64,000 bases of DNA, from contig NZ_CP064942.1 in assembly GCF_015679265.1 (NCBI RefSeq), positions 248,001 through 312,000 of the forward strand. The letters run 5' to 3'. Below the pieces are notes generated by a model that was given only the letters and a program-made list of their open reading frames with translations, did no database searches and was not told the origin of the DNA. This document shows positions 18,932-26,663 of the stretch, piece after piece (position 1 is the first letter of the stretch; each line of letters opens with the position of its first letter). Origin of the DNA: Pontivivens ytuae. Lineage in GTDB: Bacteria; Pseudomonadota; Alphaproteobacteria; Rhodobacterales; Rhodobacteraceae. The position numbers and the translations under genes were made by a program.

Positions 18932-20356
18932 ATGACCGCCATCGCCGCAGGACATGCCCTGACCGCCGGGGCCGGGCACGAGGTGCTGCGCGCCGGGGGC
19001 AGCGCCGTGGATGCGTGCATCGCGGCTTGCTTCATGGCCTTCGTCGCGGAGCCGGTGCTCGCCCAGCCGCTGGGCGGTGGGTTCCTGATGGCCGCTCCGG
19101 CCGGGCGCGCGCCGCGGCTGCTCGACGGATTCGTGCGGACGCCGCGGCTGCGGGCGGAGGGGGATATCCGCAGCATCGAGGCGGATTTCGGCACCTCGAC
19201 CCAGGTCTTCCACATCGGCGCGGGCACGATCGCGGTGCCGGGCCTCGTCCCCATGCTCTTCGAGGCGCACGAGCGGCTCGGCCGCATCCCGATGGCGGAG
19301 CTCGCCGCCCCCGCGGTCCGCGCGGCGCGGGAGGGCGTGGCGGTGTCGGAGATGCAGGCCTCCATCGCGCGCATCGTCACCCCGATCCTCGCCGCGACGG
19401 CGGAGACGGCGGCCCTGCATCTCGACGACGGCGCAGCGGCCAAGCACCACCGCAACCCCGCCCTCGCCGACGCGCTGGAGGTGCTGGCGATCGAGGGGTC
19501 GCGGCTATTCACCGAGGGCGAGGTCGCGCAGGCGCTCTGCGACCTGCCCGGCGCGGTTCTGACGCCGCTCGACCTGCGCCGCCACACGCCGCGCTGGCGC
19601 GACCCGCTGGAGGCCGAGCGCGCCGGGACGCGGCTGCACCTGACGCCCGTCCCCTCGATCACCGGTGCGGCGCTGGCCCTCGCCCTCGACGCCCTGCCCC
19701 GGCGGCCGGATGCGCTCACCATCGCCGCCGCGCTTCAGGCACTGGAGAACGCCGCCACCCTGCCCGAGAGCGCCCGGGCCGAGGCTCTGAGCACTGCCCT
19801 CGCCCGCCACGCGGTGCGGCAGACCGGCACGACGCAAATCTCGGCCATCGATCGCGAGGGGAACGGCGCCGCGCTGACTGTCTCCAACGGCGCGGGCGCG
19901 GGGCTCGTCTTGCCGGGGACCGGGATCATGCCGAACAACATGCTGGGCGAGGAGGATCTGCTGCCGGACGGTCCCGAAAGCTGGCCGCTCGACACGCGGC
20001 TGGGCTCGGCCATGTGCCCGCTGGCGCTGCACGATGCGGAGGGCGGGGTGACGCTGCTCGGCTCCGGCGGATCGAGCCGCATCCGCTCGGCGCTCTTGCA
20101 GGTGCTGCTGCAGCTGACCGACGGCGCACGGCTGGAGGAGGCGATCGCCGCACCGCGCCTGCATGTGGAGAAGGGCCGCCTGGCCTTTGAACCGATGGAG
20201 GAGGCGCGCGACGCCCTCCTCGCCTCCTGGCCGGAGGCGACCGAATGGCCCGCCCCCTCCCCCTATTTCGGCGGGGTCCACGCGGTCCGCCGCACCCGCC
20301 GGGGCGCGTTCGAAGCCGCCGCGGATGCCAGGCGGGACGGGGCCGCACTCATGTAA
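18932..20356 (+). CDS. Gamma-glutamyltransferase family protein (cytosolic)
   Basis: 474 residues, Ntn-hydrolase fold. It begins like GGT heavy chains (AGHEVLRAGGSAVDACIAACF) and has the self-cleavage site with the threonine nucleophile in QTGTTQISAIDREGNG, followed by GTGIMPNNML and GSGGSSRIRSALLQ. It has no signal peptide, unlike the secreted paralogue at 44108, and is shorter than typical GGT, so it may act on a different gamma-glutamyl or amide substrate in the cytoplasm. GGGAG lies upstream of the ATG at 18932. Confidence 0.85.
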   Translation: MTAIAAGHALTAGAGHEVLRAGGSAVDACIAACFMAFVAEPVLAQPLGGGFLMAAPAGRAPRLLDGFVRTPRLRAEGDIRSIEADFGTSTQVFHIGAGTIAVPGLVPMLFEAHERLGRIPMAELAAPAVRAAREGVAVSEMQASIARIVTPILAATAETAALHLDDGAAAKHHRNPALADALEVLAIEGSRLFTEGEVAQALCDLPGAVLTPLDLRRHTPRWRDPLEAERAGTRLHLTPVPSITGAALALALDALPRRPDALTIAAALQALENAATLPESARAEALSTALARHAVRQTGTTQISAIDREGNGAALTVSNGAGAGLVLPGTGIMPNNMLGEEDLLPDGPESWPLDTRLGSAMCPLALHDAEGGVTLLGSGGSSRIRSALLQVLLQLTDGARLEEAIAAPRLHVEKGRLAFEPMEEARDALLASWPEATEWPAPSPYFGGVHAVRRTRRGAFEAAADARRDGAALM

Positions 20357-20412
20357 GGCGCGGGCTTTCGGATTCGCCCAAATATCCAGACGGACCGCCA
20401 GAAACATGCGCC

Positions 20413-20446
20413 GCCAACGGGCGTATTTTTCGGAAAGATGAAGGGG
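20413..20446 (+). repeat. Post-stop motif, copy a
   Basis: GCCAACGGGCGTATTTTT followed by GAAAGATGAAGGGGG, about 60 nt after the stop of the gamma-glutamyltransferase-family gene and on the same strand. Confidence 0.55.
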
Positions 20447-20447
20447 G

Positions 20448-21227
20448 TCAGCCCGCGAGCCCGCGCCGCAGCAGGTTGAGCCCGGCGATCACCAGCACCA
20501 CGAGCGTGGCGCGCCGGAACGTCTCCTGCGCCAAGCGGTCCTGCACCCAGAGCCCGACGGCCATGCCCGCGAAAGCCGGGGCGATCAGGAGGACGGAGAG
20601 GGGCAGCGTCACCGCGTTCAGCACGCCGGTCGCCCCGTGGATGCTCGTCACCACGATGAGGCCGAGGAGGAAGATGACCCCCTGGATGCGCACCTGCTCC
20701 ACCTTCGGCACGCCGCGGGCGAGCATGTAGAGCACCACCGGCGGGCCTGTGACCGCGGCGAGGCCGCCGAAAACGCCTGCGATCCCGGCCGAGACGGCAC
20801 CGGCCGCGGGGCGCCGCGCCATCTCCGCGCTCGGCCGCCAGCCTGCGAGCTGAATGGCGGCAAAGAAGGTCACGCCGACGCCGAGGATCAGGAGGAGCGT
20901 AGGCGCGGGCAGGATGCTCACAAGGGGCGCCACCAGCCCCATGACCACAACGATGCCAAGGGTATAGGCCCGGAAGGTGCGCAGGCTCTCCAGCGCCTTG
21001 CCGAGGCCGTCGCGCAGGGCTTGCCAGACGTTGGTCAGCAGGGCGGGAAGCATCAGCGCCGCCACCGCGACCGCCGCCGGAAGGATCGAGCCGATGCCCG
21101 AGACCGCCACCATCGGCAGCGCGAACCCCACCGCGCCCTTCACGAATCCCGCCACGAACATGACGAGGGCGGCGAGGACGAGGCTGAGAGGATCGTACTC
21201 GGCGAAGAGCGGCGCGAAGAAGGACAT
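20448..21227 (-). CDS. TauE/SafE family sulfite/sulfonate exporter
   Basis: About 259 residues from ATG 21227 (21263 is also possible; no good ribosome site decides). It has eight predicted membrane helices in two related halves with the duplicated glycine-rich FVAGFVKGAVGFALPM and GVFGGLAAVTGPPVVLYML motifs of the TauE/SafE/YfcA family. These inner-membrane proteins move sulfite or organosulfonates. It is divergent from mcd and convergent with the gamma-glutamyltransferase homologue. The substrate is not readable from sequence. Confidence 0.85.
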   Translation of the reverse strand: MSFFAPLFAEYDPLSLVLAALVMFVAGFVKGAVGFALPMVAVSGIGSILPAAVAVAALMLPALLTNVWQALRDGLGKALESLRTFRAYTLGIVVVMGLVAPLVSILPAPTLLLILGVGVTFFAAIQLAGWRPSAEMARRPAAGAVSAGIAGVFGGLAAVTGPPVVLYMLARGVPKVEQVRIQGVIFLLGLIVVTSIHGATGVLNAVTLPLSVLLIAPAFAGMAVGLWVQDRLAQETFRRATLVVLVIAGLNLLRRGLAG

Positions 21228-21400
21228 GCGCGTTTCGTCGCACGGCCACATCTCGCAACGCAATGCTAATAAACGGTCTTCTGCGGCAAATTAGACGCAC
21301 GATAATTACGAGGCAAACTTGACCCTCGCGCGCGTGCAGCCTAGTGTCTGCTCGCAGATGCAGCGGAGATTCCGCACCGCCACAAGATGCGAGGACGACG

Positions 21401-23026
21401 ATGAAAGACCTGGCCAGCCAAAGCCCCCTGACCCTCGCCCGCGCGGCGGTGCCCGCGCTCAACGCCCTGCGCGCTGACGCCGTGACCGCTCTTGCCGGTC
21501 GCGTGGCGGAAAGCGACGTGGATGCGGAGCAGTACGCCGCCCACTCCGTCGCGTGGATCGCCACCTATACCGAGGCGCTGGTGCAGATGGCCGACTGGGC
21601 CGCGAAGCTCGACAGCGACGGGATGATGGGCGAGATGGAGGAGCTGATCCTCGCCATCGCGCTGGGCGAATACGCGGCACAACTCGCAGGTGGCCTGCCG
21701 ATGAGCCAGGGCGAGATGGCGCGGCTCTCCGATCTCGGGCTGACGCTGCCCGGCGAGGTCGCGGCGCTGACCGGGCTCAACACCGATGCCGCGCGCAAGC
21801 GCCTCGTCGAGCTGATGGTCGAGCGGAAGGGCATCGCGAGCTTCGGTGCCACCGGCCTCGACGACGAATACGAGATGATCCGCGAGCAGTTCCGTCGCTT
21901 CGCCGACGACAAGGTCGTGCCCTACGCGCACGAATGGCACCTGAAGGACGAGCTGATCCCGATGGAGATCATCGAGGAGATGTCTGAACTCGGCGTCTTC
22001 GGCCTCACGATCCCCGAGGAGCATGGCGGCTTCGGCATGAGCAAGACGGCGATGTGCGTCGTCTCCGAGGAGCTCAGCCGCGGCTACATCGGCGTGGGGT
22101 CGCTGGGCACGCGTTCCGAGATCGCGGCGGAGCTCATCATCTGCGGCGGCACCGACGCGCAGAAGGCGGAATGGCTGCCGAAGCTCGCGAGCGGCGAGAC
22201 GCTGCCCACGGCGGTCTTCACCGAGCCCAATACCGGCTCCGACCTCGGTGCGCTCAAGACCCGCGCCTTCCAGGACGGCGACGACTGGGTGATCCGCGGC
22301 AACAAGACCTGGATCACGCATGGCGGGCGCACGGATCTGATGACGGTGCTGGCGCGCACGGTGCCTGACACCGACAACTATGCGGGGCTTTCGATGTTCC
22401 TCGCCCCCAAGACGCGCGGGACCGATGCCGAGCCCTTCCCCGATGCCACCATCTCCGGCGGGGAGATCGAGGTGCTGGGCTATCGCGGCATGAAGGAGTA
22501 CACGCTCGCCCTCGACGATCACCGGGTGGGCGGCGAGGCGCTGCTCGGCGGCAAGGAAGGTCAAGGCTTCCGCCAGCTTATGCGCACCTTCGAGAGCGCG
22601 CGGATCCAGACCGCGGCCCGCGCCATCGGGGTGGCGCAGAACGCGCTGGAGATCTCGATGGACTACGCGCTCGACCGCACCGCCTTCGGCGCACCGCTGA
22701 TCGAGAAACCGCGGGTCTATTCAAAGCTCGCCATGATGGCGGTCGAGATCATGGTGGCGCGCCAGCTCACCTATTTCTCCGCGCGGGAGAAGGACGCGGA
22801 GCGGCGCTGCGACCTGGAGGCCGGGATGGCGAAGCTGCTGGGCGCTCGCGTGGCCTGGGCCGCGGCCGATAACGGCGTACAGATCCACGGCGGCAACGGT
22901 TTCGCAATGGAGTATCCGATCTCCCGCGTGCTCTGCGACGCACGGATCCTCAGCATCTTCGAGGGTGCGGCGGAGATCCAGGCCCATGTGATCGCCCGCC
23001 GCCTGCTGGACACCCGGCAGGGCTGA
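21401..23026 (+). CDS. mcd: (2S)-methylsuccinyl-CoA dehydrogenase
   Basis: 541 residues. The acyl-CoA dehydrogenase core begins only around residue 150 (EYEMIREQFRRFADDKVVPY). The N-terminal helical extension of about 140 residues, with MADWAAKLDS and GEYAAQLAGGLPMSQGEMARL, is the mark of Mcd of the ethylmalonyl-CoA pathway, which oxidises methylsuccinyl-CoA to mesaconyl-CoA. FAD-binding segments include AVFTEPNTGSDL and GNKTWITHGG; the C-terminal FEGAAEIQ region is present. GAGGA precedes the ATG at 21401. It appears monocistronic. Confidence 0.85.
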   Translation: MKDLASQSPLTLARAAVPALNALRADAVTALAGRVAESDVDAEQYAAHSVAWIATYTEALVQMADWAAKLDSDGMMGEMEELILAIALGEYAAQLAGGLPMSQGEMARLSDLGLTLPGEVAALTGLNTDAARKRLVELMVERKGIASFGATGLDDEYEMIREQFRRFADDKVVPYAHEWHLKDELIPMEIIEEMSELGVFGLTIPEEHGGFGMSKTAMCVVSEELSRGYIGVGSLGTRSEIAAELIICGGTDAQKAEWLPKLASGETLPTAVFTEPNTGSDLGALKTRAFQDGDDWVIRGNKTWITHGGRTDLMTVLARTVPDTDNYAGLSMFLAPKTRGTDAEPFPDATISGGEIEVLGYRGMKEYTLALDDHRVGGEALLGGKEGQGFRQLMRTFESARIQTAARAIGVAQNALEISMDYALDRTAFGAPLIEKPRVYSKLAMMAVEIMVARQLTYFSAREKDAERRCDLEAGMAKLLGARVAWAAADNGVQIHGGNGFAMEYPISRVLCDARILSIFEGAAEIQAHVIARRLLDTRQG

Positions 23027-23060
23027 GGCACGCTCCGGGGACCGCCGCGGGTGCGGCGGT

Positions 23061-23098
23061 GCCTCCGGCAAGGGCGTATTTGACGAGAGTGATGGGGG
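23061..23098 (+). repeat. Post-stop motif, copy c
   Basis: GCCTCCGGCAAGGGCGTATT continues into a GAGAGTGATGGGGG block. It begins about 35 nt after the mcd stop on the same strand. Confidence 0.55.
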
Positions 23099-23120
23099 AG
23101 CGGTTTCTATTTGATTAAAA

Positions 23121-23202
23121 CCGTCCCGGCCGAAGCGCCGGGACCTTTTTGCACCCCGATACCACCTTGGAACACGCGGTCCCGGCGCTTCGGCCGGGAC
23201 GG
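23121..23202. repeat. Inverted pair of A palindromes (unit 6)
   Basis: An A palindrome at 23178-23202 (arms GGTCCCGGC and GCCGGGACGG) and its exact 25-nt reverse complement at 23121-23145 are separated by 32 nt. The 25-nt sequence is identical to the A palindrome at 62282-62306. It lies between convergent mcd and a small hypothetical gene. Confidence 0.8.
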
Positions 23203-23214
23203 TGGTGCACGGTC

Positions 23215-23472
23215 TCACGCGGCCGGGACGTGCTCCACATCGGCGCTGACGCTCGGGCGCCAGCCTTCCTCCTCTCGCGGCGTGAAGGAGAGCGTGAGGC
23301 CCACCGCCTCCTCCTCGCCGAAGAGGCTCGCGGCCGCGCGCATCGCCGAGGCCATCCGGGCCGCTTCCTCCGGATTGAGGCGCAGGCGCGCGACTTCGAC
23401 GGCCACCTCGGGGCGCGGGTCGCCCGGCTCCTGGCGGGAGACGAGGTGCAGGGTCAGTTCGGTGCGTGGCAT
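23215..23472 (-). CDS. Hypothetical protein, 85 residues
   Basis: Starts at the ATG at 23472 with GAGGG about 9 nt upstream. The protein alternates beta-like strands (ELTLHLVSR, VEVARLRLN, AVGLTLSFTPR) with one helix (PEEAARMASAMRAAASLF). It has no signal peptide or membrane segment. I do not recognise the family. Codon usage is like that of its neighbours. It is divergent from the META-domain lipoprotein gene. Confidence 0.65.
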   Translation of the reverse strand: MPRTELTLHLVSRQEPGDPRPEVAVEVARLRLNPEEAARMASAMRAAASLFGEEEAVGLTLSFTPREEEGWRPSVSADVEHVPAA

Positions 23473-23631
23473 GGTCCAATCCCTCAAACGAATGTCGGCA
23501 GAACCGTTGTCGCACAGCCCTGCTGACAGGGTTCTGTCAGGAGCGTTGGCGGGCTGCGCGCTTGCCGCGGGGGGCGCGGCGCGCTAGCTCTGCGGCTGTT
23601 CCGCCGCTCCCGGCTCCTGACGTGGTGCTCC

Positions 23632-24324
23632 ATGATCCGCATCCTGCCGCTCGCCCTGCCCGTTCTGCTCACCGCCTGCGTGACGGAGGAGGTGGTGGTG
23701 CCCGATTTCCTCAACCGCGCCGGTCCTGCGCCGGAGGTGGTGGAGGTTGCAGCACCCGAGGCATCGCCGGAGGACGCGCCGGTCGAAGCGGAGCCTGTCG
23801 TTGCCGAAACCGATCCGGAGCAGCCGGTGGTGGAGCCTGCCGTTGCAGAGGCCCCGGCGCCTGCGGCAACCGCAGAGGCGGTGAACGCGCCGCCCACGCC
23901 TTTTCCGGCGCAGGCAGAGAGCACGGAGGCCACCGTCGCCGACGCGCCTGTCGCCCTCCCCAGCGAACCGCAGGCCACGCCCCCCGCCGCGCGGCCGCTG
24001 GCCATCGGCGAGGTCGACTGGTCCCTCGCCGTGCTCAACGGCCGCCTCGTCGGCCGCGTGATGGAGGTCAATCTGGGCGGCGGCCGCATCTCCGGCGACG
24101 GGCCGTGCCAGGGGATTGACGGGAATTACCTCGGCACCGGCGATATTTTCGTGGTGGAGACCTTCATCGTGCCGCGCCTGCCGGGCTGCGAGCGCGCGAC
24201 GATCCAGGAGGAGATCGCGACGGCGATGCTCAGCGCTCGCTCCGCCCTCATCGAGGACGGAGTGCTGGTGATGCGTGACGAGCGCGGCCGCGTGCTCATG
24301 GAGTTCCTGCCCGTCCCCGTATAG
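23632..24324 (+). CDS. META-domain (HslJ-like) lipoprotein with Pro/Ala/Glu-rich linker
   Basis: 230 residues. The signal peptide ends in a lipobox, LLTAC, with C16 as the lipidated residue. Residues 30-120 are a low-complexity Pro/Ala/Glu/Val linker that could span periplasm or cell wall. Residues about 125-230 look like a META/HslJ domain: DWSLAVLNGRLV, RISGDGPCQGIDGNY, and a C-terminal LVMRDERGRVLMEF. The 3' end overlaps the opposing recO gene by 29 nt. The exact role is unknown; META domains occur in heat-shock and envelope proteins. Confidence 0.75.
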   Translation: MIRILPLALPVLLTACVTEEVVVPDFLNRAGPAPEVVEVAAPEASPEDAPVEAEPVVAETDPEQPVVEPAVAEAPAPAATAEAVNAPPTPFPAQAESTEATVADAPVALPSEPQATPPAARPLAIGEVDWSLAVLNGRLVGRVMEVNLGGGRISGDGPCQGIDGNYLGTGDIFVVETFIVPRLPGCERATIQEEIATAMLSARSALIEDGVLVMRDERGRVLMEFLPVPV

Positions 24325-25024
24325 CGCGCGCGGCCCTGTCCCGCGCCTCCAGCGCTTGGGGGCGGCTGAGCTCGGGTCCCAGCCACTGGTGCAGGAAATG
24401 GCCCGTGAGGCGCAGGGCGTCCTCGACCGAGCCGCCCGTGCCGCCGGTCAGGAAGGCGGGCAGCGGCAGCAGCCGGTCGGCCCATTCCCCCGCCCCCGCC
24501 CGGCTCACCGCCCGGCCCGTGCGCGGCGAGACGAAGCAGAGATCCTCGGTGGCGCCTGTTGCGGCACAGGAACCGAGGTCGAGCCCAAAGCCCAGATCGG
24601 TGAGCAGGAAGAGCTCCCACGCCGCATAGCGCTCCGCCCAGCTTGGCGCGGTTCCGAGCGCGTCGGCAAGCTCCACCGTGTGATCGTAAAGCGCGGGCAC
24701 CGGCTCCCGCTCCGGCAGGGCCGCGGTGACCAGCGCGCAGACCGAGCCGAGGGCCGCGAGCGCCGCCCGGTCGCCGAGCACTTGGGCCGCGCGGGAGCGC
24801 ACGGGCTCCACGGTGAACGCCCCGATATGATCGTCTAGCCGGGCCTTCCAGGTGAGGTCGAGCTGGGCGCCCGGTTGCAGCACCGGCGCCTTCTTGCGCG
24901 ACTGCCCGCCACGGACCACCCCGGCATGGCGGCCGTGACCGCGGGTGAGCACCTCGAGGATCGCGTTGGCCTCGCCATGGGGCCGCACGGCGAGCAGCAG
25001 ACCCTCCTCCCGCCATTCGATCAT
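24296..25024 (-). CDS. recO: DNA repair protein RecO
   Basis: 242 residues, the common length. The N-terminal OB domain begins MIEWREEGLLLAVRPHGEANAILEVLTR; the helical C-terminal part contains WELFLLTDLGFGLDL and the usual end LGPELSRPQALEARDRA. RecO loads RecA onto SSB-coated DNA with RecR in gap repair. It is last in the minus-strand housekeeping block, after DUF1491; a 55-nt gap holding the post-stop motif lies before it. Confidence 0.92.
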   Translation of the reverse strand: MIEWREEGLLLAVRPHGEANAILEVLTRGHGRHAGVVRGGQSRKKAPVLQPGAQLDLTWKARLDDHIGAFTVEPVRSRAAQVLGDRAALAALGSVCALVTAALPEREPVPALYDHTVELADALGTAPSWAERYAAWELFLLTDLGFGLDLGSCAATGATEDLCFVSPRTGRAVSRAGAGEWADRLLPLPAFLTGGTGGSVEDALRLTGHFLHQWLGPELSRPQALEARDRAARAIRGRAGTP

Positions 25025-25030
25025 CGGCTC

Positions 25031-25062
25031 TCTCTTCTTCCAATATCCCCGCCGGAGGCAGC
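25031..25062 (-). repeat. Post-stop motif, copy d
   Basis: On the minus strand: GCCTCCGGCGGGGATATTGG followed by AAGAAGAGAGA. It starts 18 nt after the DUF1491 stop codon and ends just before the recO start. Confidence 0.55.
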
Positions 25063-25079
25063 CGACACCGGCCGCGGGC

Positions 25080-25412
25080 TCAGCGCAAGCCCTCCTCGTC
25101 CAGCAGATGCCGCCCGGCGCGGTCCTCCACTTCGATGATCCAGAGGTCGGGGTCGGAGGCGCGCTGGCGGGTCAGCTCCTGCTCCACCTCCGCATCGGGG
25201 CCAGCGGCGAGCTCGGCCCAGACGCGGTTGAAGTCGCGGTCATAGGTGCGGTGAAAGGCACGGGCCTGGCCGTCGAGGGTGGAGAGCTTGACGATGACGG
25301 CTCCTGCCGTGACGTCGCCTTTTGCGGTCAGGAAGGCCGGGATGTCGGAAAGGCGCAGGCGCGCGAGATAGGCGCGGACCCAGAATTCGGTGGCGAGGCG
25401 TGGTTCGGTCAT
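25080..25412 (-). CDS. DUF1491 family protein
   Basis: 110 residues, the typical size. Family features are the start RLATEFWVRAYLARLRLSDIPAFL, the middle GAVIVKLSTLDGQARAF, and the end DLWIIEVEDRAGRHLL. Function is unknown; the gene is conserved near recO and era in this order of bacteria. Its leader is odd: there is no evident ribosome site and a 21-base homopolymer starts 11 nt upstream of the ATG. Confidence 0.85.
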   Translation of the reverse strand: MTEPRLATEFWVRAYLARLRLSDIPAFLTAKGDVTAGAVIVKLSTLDGQARAFHRTYDRDFNRVWAELAAGPDAEVEQELTRQRASDPDLWIIEVEDRAGRHLLDEEGLR

Positions 25413-25422
25413 GGCGTGGGCT

Positions 25423-25443
25423 GGGGGGGGGGGGGGGGGGGGG
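25423..25443. repeat. 21-nt poly-G tract (poly-C in the DUF1491 leader)
   Basis: An uninterrupted run of G from 25423 to 25443, read as C in the mRNA of DUF1491 and beginning 11 nt from its start codon. It could be a slipped-strand contingency tract or an assembly artefact. Confidence 0.8.
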
Positions 25444-25449
25444 CCGCGG

Positions 25450-25565
25450 CCGCGCCCGACCCGGAGGGCGCGATGGCGATGTTATCCGTCGAACGAGCGA
25501 CATGGATGCTTGAGGGCGCAGACCCATCAATACGGTCGCACAAGCGCCCTCCAGGTCGGGCGCGG
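25450..25565 (+). repeat. MITE-like element with terminal inverted repeats, copy 1
   Basis: About 116 bp. The left end (25450-25472, starting CCGCGCCCGACC) and right end (25544-25565, ending GGTCGGGCGCGG) are about 22-nt inverted repeats with one or two mismatches. The interior contains ACATGGATGCTTGA. A second copy, inverted, is at 62105-62227, aligned over the interior without gaps. No transposase is in the window. It is a non-autonomous mobile element or a structured RNA/DNA module. Confidence 0.7.
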
Positions 25566-25656
25566 CCCTCGTTTCTCTGTGCAAGTGTCGTGGTAGCGCC
25601 GGGTTGAATGATTTCCGGGCATTCCCGCTCTCCCAGGGCTCCGCCCGTGATCAGGC

Positions 25657-25743
25657 GAAATCGTCCACTGGACGATTTCCGGGAAGCCTTTCTCCCCCGG
25701 GGCTCCGCCCGTTCGCGGCTGAAACGCTCCACTGGAGCGTTTC
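25657..25743. repeat. Two tandem 23-nt palindromes
   Basis: The first (25657-25679) has arms GAAATCGTCC and GGACGATTTC; the second (25721-25743) has arms GAAACGCTCC and GGAGCGTTTC. Each has a 3-nt centre ACT. Both are preceded by a related GGGCTCCGCCCG string. They lie between the era stop and the MITE-like element; a third copy is at 10674-10696. The rest of the 25413-25754 gap holds no gene. Confidence 0.75.
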
Positions 25744-25754
25744 CCAGACGCCGC

Positions 25755-26663
25755 TCACCCATCAGAGTAATCGAGGCCCATTTCGGAGTAGCGCTCCGGT
25801 TCCTCCAGCCAGTTCGGGCGGACCTTTACCTGCAGGAAGAGGTGGACCTTGCGGTCCAGGAACTCCGTCAGCTCCTCGCGCGCGGCCATGGAGATCGCCT
25901 TGATCGTCTCGCCCTTCGGGCCCAGCGCGATGCCCTTGTGGCCGTCGCGGGCGACGTAGATCACCTGGTCGATGCGGACCGAGCCGTCCTTGCGCTCCTC
26001 CCAGTTCTCGGTCTCGACCGTGAGCTGGTAAGGCAGCTCCTGATGCAGGCGGAGGGTCAGCTTCTCCCGCGTGATCTCGGCGGCGATCATGCGCATGGGC
26101 AGGTCGGCGATCTGGTCCTCGGGGTAGAGCCACGGGCCTACGGGCACCTTCGCGGCCAGCCAGGCGCGCAGGTCGTCCACGCCGTAGCCCTTCTCGGCGG
26201 AGATCATGAAGACCTGGACGAACTCGAAGGCCGCCGTCATCTCCGCCGTCAGGGCGAGGAGCTGATCGCGCGGCACCCGGTCGATCTTGTTGATGGCGAG
26301 GGCCACCTTCTCGCCCGGCACCGCGCGCTCCTTCAGCGCGCCGAGAATGGCGCGCACGCCGTCCGTCAGCCCGCGATGCGCCTCGATCAGCAGCACCACG
26401 ACGTCGGCATCCGCAGCACCGGACCAAGCCGCGGCGACCATCGCGCGGTCGAGATGCCGGCGGGGCCGGAAGAGGCCGGGCGTGTCCACCAGCACAAGCT
26501 GGCTCTCGCCCTCGATCGCGACGCCGCGGATGCGGGCGCGCGTCGTCTGCACCTTGTGCGTGACGATGGAGACCTTGGCCCCGACCATCGCGTTGGTCAG
26601 GGTCGACTTGCCCGCATTGGGCTCTCCGATCAGGGCGACGAAGCCCGCGCGCGTCTCACTCAT
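25755..26663 (-). CDS. era: GTPase Era
   Basis: 302 residues. GTPase motifs are all present: G1 GEPNAGKST (12-20), G3 DTPGLF, and G4 NKIDRV, followed by a C-terminal KH domain with [15 protein letters not shown]. Era binds the 3' end of 16S rRNA and checks 30S assembly. It overlaps the rnc gene by 8 nt, the usual rnc-era coupling. Confidence 0.96.
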   Translation of the reverse strand: MSETRAGFVALIGEPNAGKSTLTNAMVGAKVSIVTHKVQTTRARIRGVAIEGESQLVLVDTPGLFRPRRHLDRAMVAAAWSGAADADVVVLLIEAHRGLTDGVRAILGALKERAVPGEKVALAINKIDRVPRDQLLALTAEMTAAFEFVQVFMISAEKGYGVDDLRAWLAAKVPVGPWLYPEDQIADLPMRMIAAEITREKLTLRLHQELPYQLTVETENWEERKDGSVRIDQVIYVARDGHKGIALGPKGETIKAISMAAREELTEFLDRKVHLFLQVKVRPNWLEEPERYSEMGLDYSDG

